A stretch of 64,000 nt of DNA from positions 2,844,001 through 2,908,000 of the forward strand of contig NZ_CP027668.1 in assembly GCF_003008515.1 (NCBI RefSeq). The letters run 5' to 3'. A program made the translations under genes and the position numbers. Each line of letters begins with the position of its first letter. The first letter of the stretch is position 1. This document shows positions 34,435 through 42,676 of the stretch, in pieces. The notes under the pieces were generated by a model. The model saw nothing but the letters and a program-made list of their open reading frames with translations, made no database searches and was not told the DNA's origin. This DNA comes from Phreatobacter cathodiphilus (GTDB lineage Bacteria > Pseudomonadota > Alphaproteobacteria > Rhizobiales > Phreatobacteraceae).

Positions 34435-35361
34435 TCAGCCCTGCGCCATGGCGCCGGCGATCTGGCGGGCGTTGTGGCGCATCATATCCACATAGGTGGC
34501 CGCCGGCCCGCCGGCGTCCGACAGCGCGTCGGAATAGAGCTTGCCGCCGATCTTCGCCCCCGTCTCCGCCGATATGCGCTGGATGGCGCGCGGATCGGAG
34601 ATGTTCTCCATGAACAGCGCCTTCACGTTGCCCTGGCGGATCTGGCGGATCAGCGCCGCGATCTGCCGCGCCGAGGGTTCGGAATCCGCCGACACGCCGC
34701 GCACGGCGAGCACGTCCACCTCATAGGCCTTGGCGAAATAGCGGAAGGCGTCGTGGGTCGTCAGCAGCCGGCGCTGAGCGCGCGGGATGGCGCCGATCGC
34801 CGCCCGGATCTCGGCGTCGAGCGCCGCCAGCGTCGCGTCATAGGCCGCCGCGTTGCGGGCGAAGGCCTCCGCCTGGGCCGGTGCCGCCTCCGTCAGGCCG
34901 CTCGCGATGGCCTTCACGTAGAGCCGCGCATTGGCGACGCTCTGCCAGGCGTGGGGATCGTTGGCGCCGTGCGCATGGTCGTGGGAATGCCCGTGTCCGT
35001 GGGCTGCCTCGGCCTTCAGCGGCGTCACCCCGGTGGAGGCGGTGGCGACCTTGGCGCGCGTGCCGGAGGAGCGCACCAGCCGTGTCATCCAGCCCTCGAA
35101 GCCGAGCCCGTTGACGACCACCAGCCGGGCCGCCGCCAGCGCCCGCGCATCCGCCGGGGTCGGCGCATAGGAATGGGCGTCGCCGTCGGGTCCGACCAGC
35201 GCGGTGACGGCGACATGGTCGCCGCCCACCTGCCGCACCATGTCGGCGAGGATCGAGAAGCTCGCCGTCACCGGCAGGGGCGTCGATCCCTGGGCCAGGG
35301 CCTGCCGCACGCCGAAGGGCGCGGCGAGAAGAAGGGAGACGGCGTGACGACGGGTGACCAT
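34435..35361 (-). CDS. znuA: Zinc ABC transporter periplasmic binding protein ZnuA
   Basis: A 308-aa cluster A-I metal-binding protein with a leader ([24 protein letters not shown]). Zinc ligands are visible: H63 in 'DAHSYAPTP', H137 in 'NDPHAWQ' and a third His in '[11 protein letters not shown]'. A His-rich loop at residues 121-131 ([11 protein letters not shown]) marks zinc- rather than manganese-type proteins. It lies 24 nt after the znuB stop. A near-perfect Zur-box-like palindrome 150 nt upstream, inside znuB, could give it its own promoter. Confidence 0.93.
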   Translation of the reverse strand: MVTRRHAVSLLLAAPFGVRQALAQGSTPLPVTASFSILADMVRQVGGDHVAVTALVGPDGDAHSYAPTPADARALAAARLVVVNGLGFEGWMTRLVRSSGTRAKVATASTGVTPLKAEAAHGHGHSHDHAHGANDPHAWQSVANARLYVKAIASGLTEAAPAQAEAFARNAAAYDATLAALDAEIRAAIGAIPRAQRRLLTTHDAFRYFAKAYEVDVLAVRGVSADSEPSARQIAALIRQIRQGNVKALFMENISDPRAIQRISAETGAKIGGKLYSDALSDAGGPAATYVDMMRHNARQIAGAMAQG

Positions 35362-35385
35362 GCGAAGCGTCCTCTGATCGGGACT

Positions 35386-36252
35386 TCAGGCCTCGCGGTG
35401 CCGGGCCGGCCAGTAGGTGGGCACCAGACCACCATGAGGGCCGAAGACGAGCGACACCAGATAGACCACCCCCGCCATGAGGACGATCGAAGGGCCCGAA
35501 GGTGTCTCCATGTTATAAGATAACACCAAGCCTGCATAGCCCGAAGCGATGCCGAAGCCGACCGCGATCGCCGCCAGGGAGGTGACGTCGCGGCCCCAGA
35601 AGCGCGCGGCGATCGCCGGCAGCATCATGAGGCCCACGGCCAGAAGCGTGCCGAGGGCATGGAAGCCGGCCACGAGGTTCAGCACGACGAGGCCGAGGAA
35701 GACGAGATGCGACGGCGCGCCCGAGCGCGACACCGATCGCAGGAAGCCCGGATCGACGGAATCGAGCACCAGCGGTCGCCACAGCAGCGCCAGCGCCACC
35801 AGCGTCACCGTGGTGATGCCGGCGAGGAGGTAGAGCGTAGGATCGTCGAGCGCCAGAACGGAGCCGAAGAGGACGCGGAACAGGTCGACGTTGGAGCCGC
35901 GCATGGAGACGATGATGACCCCCAGCGCCAGCGAGATGAGGTAGAAGGCCGCCAGCGAGGCGTCCTCCTTCAGCATGGTGAAGCGCGCCACCAGACCCGC
36001 AGTCAGCGCCACGGCGAAACCGGCGGCGATGCCGCCCATGGTCATGGGAACCAGGGCCAGGCCGAAGAGGAGATAACCTGCCGCCGCGCCCGGCAGGATG
36101 GCGTGGGCCATGGCGTCGCCCATCAGCGACATCCGCCGCAGCATGAGGAAGACGCCGACCGGCGCGCCGCCCAGCGACAGCGCGATGGCGCCGACGAGAG
36201 CGCGGCGCATGAACTCGAATTCGACGAAGGGGCCTATGAAGACGTCATACAT
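35386..36252 (-). CDS. znuB: Zinc ABC transporter permease ZnuB
   Basis: A 288-aa ABC-3 family permease with about eight transmembrane helices. Conserved regions include 'LMLRRMSLMGDAMAHAILPG' (residues about 37-56) and 'GTLLAVGLMMLPAIAARFW' (about 200-218). It works with ZnuC and ZnuA. Near its 3' end four codons for LSYN (TTA TCT TAT AAC) form most of a Zur-box-like palindrome; TTA and TCT are rare in this GC-rich sequence. It follows znuC after 45 nt. Confidence 0.93.
   Translation of the reverse strand: MYDVFIGPFVEFEFMRRALVGAIALSLGGAPVGVFLMLRRMSLMGDAMAHAILPGAAAGYLLFGLALVPMTMGGIAAGFAVALTAGLVARFTMLKEDASLAAFYLISLALGVIIVSMRGSNVDLFRVLFGSVLALDDPTLYLLAGITTVTLVALALLWRPLVLDSVDPGFLRSVSRSGAPSHLVFLGLVVLNLVAGFHALGTLLAVGLMMLPAIAARFWGRDVTSLAAIAVGFGIASGYAGLVLSYNMETPSGPSIVLMAGVVYLVSLVFGPHGGLVPTYWPARHREA
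35511..35525. promoter_or_regulatory. Zur-box-like palindrome inside znuB, upstream of znuA
   Basis: TGTTAT-AAG-ATAACA is a perfect 6+6 dyad and matches 14 of 15 positions of the alphaproteobacterial Zur pattern TGTTATAwTATAACA as I recall it. It is an AT-rich island in a GC-rich gene and lies 150 nt before the znuA start, so it may control an internal promoter for znuA and the metallochaperone. Confidence 0.65.
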
Positions 36253-36297
36253 GCCGGGGACGGGCTCCGGCCGGCCGTTCGGGGGAGCGCATCGCCG

Positions 36298-37035
36298 TCA
36301 CGCCGCCTCGGTGCAGATGCCGGCATGGTCGTCGAAGGCCTCCGTCATGCGCCGGGCCGCCAGCAGGTTCTCCGGCGTCAGCACCTCGTCGGTCGGCCCC
36401 CAGGCGATGGCGCGGCGCGCCAGCAGCAGCGATTGCGGGAAGGCCTGGCGCACCGTCTCCATGTCGTGGAGCACGGCGACCACGGTGCGCTGCTCCGAAT
36501 TCCAGCGGCGCACGAGGTCGAGGAGGTCGGCGCAGGTCTTGGCGTCGATGGCGGTAAAGGGCTCGTCGAGCAGGATCAGCCGGGCGTCCTGCACCAGCAG
36601 GCGGGCGAAGAGCATGCGCTGCAGCTGGCCGCCGGAGAGCGTGCCGATGGTCCGCGCCTCGAAGCCCGTCAGCCCGACGGCGGCGAGCGCCTGCTCGATC
36701 GCCTGGCGGTCGGCCTTCGACAGCCCGCCGAACAGACCCGTGCGGCGCCACAGGCCCATGGCGACCAGTTCGAAGACGGTGATGGGGAAGCTGCGGTCGA
36801 TCTCCGCCGCCTGCGGCAGATAGGCGATGGCGTGCCGGTCGGACCGGGTCATCTCCACCGCCCCGCTCAGCGGGCTGATCGCGCCGGCGAGGCCCTTGAG
36901 AAGGGTCGACTTGCCGGCCCCGTTCGGGCCGACGACGGCGAGCATGGCGCCCGCCTCGATCCGCCCGTCCAGATGGTGGACGGCGGGATGGCGGTCGTAG
37001 CCGAGGGTGAGGTTGCGGATCGTGACGGCTGACAT
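36298..37035 (-). CDS. znuC: Zinc ABC transporter ATP-binding protein ZnuC
   Basis: A 245-aa ABC ATPase: Walker A 'GPNGAGKSTL' near residue 37, Q-loop around 'AYLPQAAEID', signature 'LSGGQLQRMLFARLL' near 137 and Walker B 'LILLDEPFTAID'. The H-loop is 'VVAVLHDMETV'. It powers ZnuB. It starts 7 nt after the stop of the small His-rich membrane peptide, which suggests co-transcription from a promoter near 37.3 kb. Confidence 0.93.
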   Translation of the reverse strand: MSAVTIRNLTLGYDRHPAVHHLDGRIEAGAMLAVVGPNGAGKSTLLKGLAGAISPLSGAVEMTRSDRHAIAYLPQAAEIDRSFPITVFELVAMGLWRRTGLFGGLSKADRQAIEQALAAVGLTGFEARTIGTLSGGQLQRMLFARLLVQDARLILLDEPFTAIDAKTCADLLDLVRRWNSEQRTVVAVLHDMETVRQAFPQSLLLARRAIAWGPTDEVLTPENLLAARRMTEAFDDHAGICTEAA

Positions 37036-37042
37036 GGCGTGC

Positions 37043-37390
37043 TCAGGTCATCGCCCAGAGGGCGAGCAGCCACAGCGTCGCCGCCATGGCACCGGCGGCG
37101 AGAAGCCGCCCGGGCGCCGAGAGGGTCAGGGCCGAAACCACCCGGAGCGCCGGACGCGGCGGCGCCGCATGGGCATGCGCCTGAGCGTGATCGTGCGAAT
37201 GGGCATGGGCATGGTCGTGACCGCCTCCATGGACGTGCGCATGGGCATGGTCGTGCGCATGGGCCTCGCGGCGGCTGACGGTGACGGGTTGGGCGGCCAA
37301 GGGCGTGGAGGTCCGGGTCTCGGTGAGCGACAAGTTATATAGTAGCAGCGGGGCGGCGTCCAACGGCTGCGGTTCCGGGAGCGGCTGCAT
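37043..37390 (-). CDS. Small histidine-rich single-pass membrane protein at the head of the zinc operon
   Basis: A 115-aa reading frame with about 20 His, mostly HAH and HDH repeats (residues about 43-73), followed by one C-terminal membrane helix (LLAAGAMAATLWLLALWAM). It ends 7 nt before znuC and should be co-transcribed with it. The start is uncertain: the ATG used here puts a Zur-box-like site inside the coding region and has a weak ribosome site, so a later non-ATG start is possible. A metal-binding role at the membrane is inferred from composition and context. Confidence 0.55.
   Translation of the reverse strand: MQPLPEPQPLDAAPLLLYNLSLTETRTSTPLAAQPVTVSRREAHAHDHAHAHVHGGGHDHAHAHSHDHAQAHAHAAPPRPALRVVSALTLSAPGRLLAAGAMAATLWLLALWAMT
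37333..37347. promoter_or_regulatory. Degenerate Zur-box-like site at the head of the znuCBA operon
   Basis: AGTTATATAGTAGCA matches 11 of 15 positions of the Zur pattern TGTTATAwTATAACA and is a clear AT-rich island. It lies about 300 nt upstream of znuC and near the start of the small His-rich gene, the expected site for the operon's main operator. Confidence 0.45.
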
Positions 37391-37482
37391 GATGAACGGT
37401 CTCTGCCGGCGCCCTGCCGGGCAACCTTTCCGCGGGTGGAGCGTTGAGAACCGAGCCCTCTCATCAGACCCGGAGATCCCCC

Positions 37483-37977
37483 ATGACCCGCTCACTCGCG
37501 CTCGCAGGCGCCGCCTGTCTGGCCGCCGGCCTCGCCGTCCCGACAGCCGCCGAGGCCCAGCAGAGGCCGACCCGCGTCGGCGTCCTCACCTGCAACGTCG
37601 CTCCCGCCGTCGGCTTCATCGTCGGCTCGCGGCGCGACATGAGCTGCGTGTTCCAGCCGGATCGTCGCGGCCGCCGCGAGGGCTATGTCGGCACCTTCAC
37701 GCGCGTCGGCCTCGATGTCGGCATCACCGGCCGCGGCGTCCTCGCCTGGACGGTCTTCGCGCCCACCCGCCGCACCTCTCCCTATCAGCTCGCCGGCAGC
37801 TATTCCGGCGCCAGCGCCCAGGCGACGGTGGCCGTCGGCCTCGGCGCCAATGCTCTGGTCGGCGGTTCGCGCGACACGGTCGCGCTCCAGCCGCTCTCGG
37901 TACAGGCGCAGACGGGCGTCAATCTGGCGCTCGGCGTCGGCAACCTGACGCTGCGCCGGGCGCCGCTCCGTCGCTGA
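37483..37977 (+). CDS. DUF992 domain secreted protein
   Basis: A 164-aa exported protein with signal peptide MTRSLALAGAACLAAGLAVP (cleavage near AEAQQ). The mature part 'VGVLTCNVAPAVGFIVGSRRDMSCVF' and the ending 'VALQPLSVQAQTGVNLALGVGNLTLR' are the DUF992 pattern, with one conserved Cys pair. DUF992 is a lipid-barrel-like (Ysc84-like) family of unknown role, common in Hyphomicrobiales. GGAG precedes the ATG, supporting this start. It is followed by a strong terminator. Confidence 0.9.
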   Translation: MTRSLALAGAACLAAGLAVPTAAEAQQRPTRVGVLTCNVAPAVGFIVGSRRDMSCVFQPDRRGRREGYVGTFTRVGLDVGITGRGVLAWTVFAPTRRTSPYQLAGSYSGASAQATVAVGLGANALVGGSRDTVALQPLSVQAQTGVNLALGVGNLTLRRAPLRR

Positions 37978-37995
37978 TCCCGCGCGGCCACGACG

Positions 37996-38027
37996 AAAAA
38001 GCCGGCTCCCGACGGGGCCGGCTTTTT
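37996..38027 (+). terminator. Bidirectional terminator between the DUF992 gene and sciP
   Basis: AAAAAGCCGGC pairs with GCCGGCTTTTT around a 10-nt loop. A-tract and T-tract flank the stem, so it can end both the DUF992 gene and the convergent sciP. Confidence 0.9.
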
Positions 38028-38048
38028 GCGTCGGGAAAGACGAGGCGC

Positions 38049-38324
38049 CTACTGGCGGTACTGCTGGATTCGGGTGGTGCGCAGGCCGGCGAGACCATGC
38101 CGATCGATCGAGGCCTGCCAGTTGAGAAATTCCTCGACGGTCAGGGTATAGCGCTTGCAGGCCTCTTCGAGGCTGAGGAGCCCACCGCGCACGGCGGCGA
38201 CCACTTCGGCTTTGCGCCGGATCACCCAGCGGTGGGTGTCGGGCGGAGGGAGATCAGCGATCGTCAGCGGACTGCCGTCCGGCCCGATCACGTATTTCAC
38301 CCTGGGACGCATGGGCTCGGTCAT
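38049..38324 (-). CDS. sciP: SciP-like CtrA inhibitor (DUF1153)
   Basis: A 91-aa helix-turn-helix protein of the DUF1153 family. 'MRPRVKYVIGPDGSPLTIADLPPPDTHRWVIRRKAEVVAAVRGGLLSLEEACKRYTLT' (given in outline; residues about 5-62) matches SciP of Caulobacter, which binds CtrA and blocks its activation of cell-cycle and flagellar genes. The ATG used here gives the family length. A CtrA-box-like site lies 62 nt upstream, and flgD-fliK are the next genes on the same strand, 191 nt away. Confidence 0.93.
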   Translation of the reverse strand: MTEPMRPRVKYVIGPDGSPLTIADLPPPDTHRWVIRRKAEVVAAVRGGLLSLEEACKRYTLTVEEFLNWQASIDRHGLAGLRTTRIQQYRQ

Positions 38325-38385
38325 ACTTACTCTCACACAACGCACGCGACTGACCACGTCATGGGATGAGAATACCGGCAGGACG

Positions 38386-38400
38386 TTAAATTTGGCCTAA
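38386..38400. promoter_or_regulatory. CtrA-box-like site upstream of sciP
   Basis: TTAA-ATTTGGC-CTAA differs by one base from the CtrA consensus TTAA-N7-TTAA. It lies 62 nt before the sciP start codon. It fits the known loop in which CtrA drives sciP and SciP restrains CtrA. Confidence 0.55.
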
Positions 38401-38515
38401 ATGAGAAATGACAATGAAAACCAATGTTTCCGACGTTCGACCGCCCCCGTGCGGGGTGTGACGGGGCGTTTCGGGGCACGGGCCGATGGGGGCGCATGGG
38501 CCGCTCCGTGACCGG

Positions 38516-39166
38516 TCAGAGGGCGATGCCGAGAATGCGCGCGAGCGGAATGTTGAGGGTGCCGACGGTGACGCGCGGCGTTCCGGTCGACATGTCCACG
38601 GCCGAGACCTGGCCCTTGTGGGTGACCGCGACCTGGGTCGTCGCGGTGCCGGTGCCGCTGTAGAGCTCCATCGTGTAGGGCTGGCTGCCCATGGTCTGGC
38701 CGTCGGAGCGCTTGCCGTCCCACTTGTATTCGCTCGCCTGGTTGGCCGTCAGCGAGATCTTCTTCTCCTGCACCACCACGCCGTTGCTGTCGCGGATGCG
38801 CACCGTGTAGTCGCCGCCCTGCGTCGGCGTGAAGGTCCAGGTCGCCCCCGTCGCGGTCGGCGACACGGTGCTGGCGTCGTAGGTGACGGTCTTGCCGAGA
38901 TAGCCGAGCGAGGTCGTGGTCTGATTGCCGGTGAAGGCGGCGATCATGTTGTCGAGCTTGGAGTTCGTGGCGATCTGCTGCTCGACCTGGGAATATTGCA
39001 CCAGCTGCTGGGTGAACTGGTTGGCGTCCATCGGCTGGGTGGGGTCCTGGTTCTTCAGCTGCGTGGTGAGCAGCTGCAGGAACGTGTCGAAATTGTTCGA
39101 CAGCCGGGTCGAGGCGGTCGAAGTCGTGCTGGTCGAGGTCGTCGAGACGGAAGAGGTGGTGGCCAT
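38516..39166 (-). CDS. flgD: Flagellar hook assembly (capping) protein FlgD
   Basis: A 216-aa protein. After a Ser/Thr-rich tail (residues 1-24) comes the FlgD N-terminal signature 'DTFLQLLTTQLKNQDPTQPMDANQFTQQLVQYS' (about 27-60, cited in outline). FlgD-type Tudor/Fn3-like domains follow, with 'VVVQEKKISLTANQASEYKWDGKRSDGQ'. It caps the growing hook and is exported by the flagellar type III system. It starts 14 nt after fliK on the same strand. Confidence 0.94.
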   Translation of the reverse strand: MATTSSVSTTSTSTTSTASTRLSNNFDTFLQLLTTQLKNQDPTQPMDANQFTQQLVQYSQVEQQIATNSKLDNMIAAFTGNQTTTSLGYLGKTVTYDASTVSPTATGATWTFTPTQGGDYTVRIRDSNGVVVQEKKISLTANQASEYKWDGKRSDGQTMGSQPYTMELYSGTGTATTQVAVTHKGQVSAVDMSTGTPRVTVGTLNIPLARILGIAL

Positions 39167-39180
39167 CGCGCGCCGTCCTT

Positions 39181-40572
39181 TCAGATACGGATGTCGACGC
39201 CGCCGCGCATGGCGGCGGAGCGGGCATAGGTCGCCGCGCTGGCCTGGAGGGCCGCGACGGTGTCGGGATCCTCGACCACCACCTGGTGGCGCGAGGCCTG
39301 CTGTTCCGGCTGGCGCTCGCGCGCGTTCTGGCCGCCCTGGTCCTTCAGGGAGAATTCGAGGCTGCCCTCGCTCGTCTGCACGCCGGCCTGGGCCAGCGCG
39401 CGCTCGAGGTTGCGCTGGTCGCGCTGCAGGAGATCGAGCGTCTCCTGCTTTTCCACCACGAGTTTGGACTTCACGCTCCCCTCGCGGTCGACGGTGAGCT
39501 GCACGTCGATGCGGCCGAGTTCGGCGGGGTCGAGACGAATGTCGAAGCGGGTCGTGCCGGCATTGGCGCGGGCCGCGATCGTCACGGCGAGGGCGTGGAC
39601 GGGCACGGGGGATCCGGGTGCCGGCGCCTGGGCGGTCTTCTGCGCCACCTCGGTGCCGAAGGCGGAGGGGCTGGCGGGGGCCTGCGTCGCCCCCTGAGGA
39701 AGCACGTCCTGCTGCGGGGTCGCATCGACCGCCGCGGCGGTCGCGGCCGGCGTCTCCGGGGCCGCGGCGGGTGCCTGTTGTTCCGCCCCGGCCGCCTCGG
39801 CCGGTTTGCCGGAGGTGGCTGCCGGCTTCTCGGCCGTCTGCCGGGGCGCTGCGGCGGCCGGGGCGTCGGTGGCCCCCTCCTTGGTCGTCGGCGCGGCCTC
39901 GGCAGCCTTGTCGGCTCCGGAGGCGGCGGACGTCGACGCTTCTGCCTTGCCTTCCGGCTTCGCGCCGGCTGCCGCGGCGAGGGCGGGAGCCGCCTCGGCT
40001 TCCGCGGTCCCTTCGCCCTCCGCCGGTGCCGACGCTGCGGCTGCGGCCGCAGCGGAATCGATGGCTGCGACCGGAGCGGCGGCGACCTCGCCCTCACCGG
40101 CGGCTTCCGTCGGCACGGTCGCCGGCGCGGCGGCCTGCGGTATCGCCGCAGGCGTCTGGACGGGGGGCTGGGGCTGTGCCTCGGCGACGACCGCCTCCTG
40201 CGTCTCGCCCTCGCCGGGGGCTTTGCCTTCGACCTCGGGATTTCCCTCGTCCTTGGCGGGCTTCGCCTTGCCCTCGGCGATCTTGCCCTCGGCGCCGACC
40301 ACGGCGGCCTCCGTGGGTCGCGCCGCCTCGCCCTGAGGCGCGGCCTGGTCGATGGCGGGCGCCGTCTCGGCGGCGGGCTTGCCGGCCAGGCTCCGCGCAG
40401 GACGGTGGGCGCGCACCGGCTCGCCGAGCTGGCGCTCCATGGCGTCCAGTGCCTCCGCGAACGAGGTGGACGCGCCGGACTGCCGCGACGCCTGGCTGGA
40501 CCGGGCCGCCTGGGACGTCTGGTGCGCGCTGCTGATGGAGGAAGCCGACGAGCCTGCCACGAAATGCCTCAT
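39181..40572 (-). CDS. fliK: Flagellar hook-length control protein FliK
   Basis: A 463-aa protein. The long middle (residues about 60-330) is Ala/Pro/Glu-rich and low-complexity, as expected for the ruler part. The conserved C-terminal FliK domain spans about 345-430, with 'RFDIRLDPAELGRIDVQLTV' and 'LLQRDQRNLERALAQAGVQ'. It sets hook length and triggers the export switch. It is upstream of flgD and its 5' end faces otnK across 199 nt. Confidence 0.9.
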   Translation of the reverse strand: MRHFVAGSSASSISSAHQTSQAARSSQASRQSGASTSFAEALDAMERQLGEPVRAHRPARSLAGKPAAETAPAIDQAAPQGEAARPTEAAVVGAEGKIAEGKAKPAKDEGNPEVEGKAPGEGETQEAVVAEAQPQPPVQTPAAIPQAAAPATVPTEAAGEGEVAAAPVAAIDSAAAAAAASAPAEGEGTAEAEAAPALAAAAGAKPEGKAEASTSAASGADKAAEAAPTTKEGATDAPAAAAPRQTAEKPAATSGKPAEAAGAEQQAPAAAPETPAATAAAVDATPQQDVLPQGATQAPASPSAFGTEVAQKTAQAPAPGSPVPVHALAVTIAARANAGTTRFDIRLDPAELGRIDVQLTVDREGSVKSKLVVEKQETLDLLQRDQRNLERALAQAGVQTSEGSLEFSLKDQGGQNARERQPEQQASRHQVVVEDPDTVAALQASAATYARSAAMRGGVDIRI

Positions 40573-40771
40573 GCGATCGAAAACGACCTGTCGACAGCGT
40601 CAGCAAGGGTCGGGCCACGCCGAAGGGTTCGAAAATACCAGCGATTCCAAGGGCGCCCGGTGCGACGGCGGTGCGGCCGGAGCGGAAAACCCTGCCCTGC
40701 GCGGCAAGATTTGCCGGGTCGGCGTCAAACCGCTAGACCTTCAGCCAACCATGAGAATTCAGGGTGGATTC

Positions 40772-42028
40772 ATGCTTCTCGGCTGCATCGCGGACGACTT
40801 CACGGGAGCGAGCGACCTCGCCAACACGCTGGCCAAGGGCGGCATGGCGACCATGCAGTTTGTCGGCATTCCCGACGGAGCCGCTCCGGCGGATTGCGAG
40901 GCCGGCGTCGTAGCCCTGAAGAGCCGGACCGTCCCGGTGGCCGATGCCGTCGCCCAGTCGCTCGCCGCCTGCGAGTGGCTGCTGGCCCAGGGCTGCACGC
41001 AGATCCTCTTCAAGTATTGCTCGACGTTCGACTCCACCAAGGAGGGCAATATCGGCCCCGTCGCCGAGGCCCTCGTCGAGCGGCTCGGTGCCGACGTGGC
41101 GGTGGTCTGCCCGGTCTTCCCCGCGACGGGACGCACGCTGTTCAACGGCCACCTTTTCGTCGGCGGCGTCCTGCTCAGCGAGAGCGGCATGCAGAACCAT
41201 CCGCTGACCCCCATGACAGACCCCGACATCCGTCGCTGGCTGTCGCACCAGACGAAGGGCGAGGTCGGTCTCGTGCCCTTCTCCGTCGTCCGCCAGGGCT
41301 TCGACGCCATCCAGCTCGCTCTCGCGGACGAGGCAAAGGCCGGCCGCCGCCTCGCCGTGGTCGATGCGGTGGCCGACGACGATCTCCTCGCCATCGGCGG
41401 CGCCATCGGCGGGGCGAAGCTCGTCACCGGCGGTTCGGGCATCGCCCTCGGCCTGCCGGAGAACTTCCGCAAGAAGGGCCTGCTCTCCGGTCGCGGCACC
41501 GGGTTTACGCCGGGGCGGGGATCGGCAGCCGTCATCTCCGGCTCCTGCTCCACCCAGTCGCGCGCGCAGGTGAAGGCCTACACCGCCCGCCATCCCGGCC
41601 TCGCCGTCATGCCGGACGAGGTGATGGGCGGCGCCATGACCGCGAAGAAGGCCTTCGACCACGTCATGGAACGCATCGGCCACGCCCCCATGGTCTATTC
41701 CTCCGCCGATCCCGCCGAGGTGAAGGCCGCGCAGGAACGCTACGGCAAAGCCGAGGTCGCCGAGGCCATCGAAGGCTTCTTCGGCGAACTCGCCGTCATG
41801 CTGGCGGATGCCGGCATCGCCCGCCTCGTGGTCGGCGGCGGCGAGACCTCGGGCGCCGTCGTCACGGCCCTGGAGGTCGAGCGCTTCCACATCGGCCCGG
41901 AGATCGATCCCGGCGTGCCGGCGCTGGCGGCCGAGGGCCCCCGCCCCATCCGCCTCGCGCTGAAGAGCGGCAATTTCGGCGCCCTCGACTTCTACGACAA
42001 GGCGCTCGCCGCCCTCGGTGACGCATGA
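40772..42028 (+). CDS. otnK: 3-oxo-tetronate kinase OtnK (DUF1537 family)
   Basis: A 418-aa four-carbon acid sugar kinase. The N-terminal domain starts 'LLGCIADDFTGASDLANTLA', the family hallmark. The C-terminal nucleotide-binding domain has 'ISGSCSTQSRAQV' and 'RLVVGGGETSGAVVTAL'. It phosphorylates 3-oxo-tetronates at C4. The ATG at 40772 is preferred because a GGTGG-type ribosome site precedes it and the N-terminus fits; an in-frame ATG at 40751 is possible. It overlaps otnC by 4 nt. Confidence 0.93.
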   Translation: MLLGCIADDFTGASDLANTLAKGGMATMQFVGIPDGAAPADCEAGVVALKSRTVPVADAVAQSLAACEWLLAQGCTQILFKYCSTFDSTKEGNIGPVAEALVERLGADVAVVCPVFPATGRTLFNGHLFVGGVLLSESGMQNHPLTPMTDPDIRRWLSHQTKGEVGLVPFSVVRQGFDAIQLALADEAKAGRRLAVVDAVADDDLLAIGGAIGGAKLVTGGSGIALGLPENFRKKGLLSGRGTGFTPGRGSAAVISGSCSTQSRAQVKAYTARHPGLAVMPDEVMGGAMTAKKAFDHVMERIGHAPMVYSSADPAEVKAAQERYGKAEVAEAIEGFFGELAVMLADAGIARLVVGGGETSGAVVTALEVERFHIGPEIDPGVPALAAEGPRPIRLALKSGNFGALDFYDKALAALGDA

Positions 42029-42669
42029 GCGGCGAGGAGAAGAAGGCCCGCGAGGGGCTGGTCCGCTGGGGAAAGTCCCTGTTCGACCGCGGCCTGACGC
42101 CGGGCTCATCCGGCAATCTCAGCGTCCGGCTCGACGACGGCTATCTCTTCACGCCGACCAATTCCTGCCTCGGCTTCCTCGACGCCGACCGCCTGTCGAA
42201 ACTCGACGGCGAGGGCCGGCTCGTCGCCGGCGACCCGCCCACCAAGGAACTGCCGCTGCACTTCGCCTTCTATCAGGCGCGACCCTTGGCCCGCGCGGTG
42301 GTGCACCTCCACTCCACCCACGCCACCGCCCTCTCCTGCCTCGCCGACACCGATCCGGACGACGCCATCCCGCCGATCACCCCCTATGTGGTCATGCGCG
42401 TCGGCAAGGTGCCGATCGTGCCCTATACGCGGCCCGGCTCGGCCGACGTCGCCCCTCTGATCCGCGACAAGGCGCCGGACCATCCGGCCATCCTCCTCGG
42501 CAACCACGGACCCGTCGTCGCCGGGGCGAGCCTGGAGGCGGCCGTCTTCGCCATGGAGGAACTGGAGGAGACGGCGCGCCTCGTCCTCCTCACCCGCGGC
42601 ATGAAGGTCCGCCACCTCGCATCACAAGAGATCGCCGACCTCGAGGCGACGTTCAAACTCAGGGGATAG
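42025..42669 (+). CDS. otnC: 3-oxo-tetronate 4-phosphate decarboxylase OtnC (class II aldolase fold)
   Basis: A 214-aa class II aldolase/adducin-family protein. 'GLTPGSSGNLSVRL' (residues about 27-40) and the zinc-binding 'VVHLHSTHATALSCL' (about 92-106) are diagnostic, with a further His in 'ILLGNHGPVVAG'. It removes CO2 from 3-oxo-tetronate 4-phosphate to give dihydroxyacetone phosphate. ATGA overlap with otnK; otnI follows after 7 nt. Confidence 0.92.
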   Translation: MSGEEKKAREGLVRWGKSLFDRGLTPGSSGNLSVRLDDGYLFTPTNSCLGFLDADRLSKLDGEGRLVAGDPPTKELPLHFAFYQARPLARAVVHLHSTHATALSCLADTDPDDAIPPITPYVVMRVGKVPIVPYTRPGSADVAPLIRDKAPDHPAILLGNHGPVVAGASLEAAVFAMEELEETARLVLLTRGMKVRHLASQEIADLEATFKLRG

Positions 42670-42676
42670 GACACCC

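Noticed and set aside
37190-37275. Short GCATGGGC-like repeats
   Set aside because: They encode the HAH/HDH repeats of the small zinc-operon protein and are not a CRISPR array or regulatory repeat.
39286-42021. Plus-strand open frame of 911 codons
   Set aside because: It runs antisense to fliK and then out of frame with otnK; the translation is Arg/Gly low-complexity, a GC-rich shadow.
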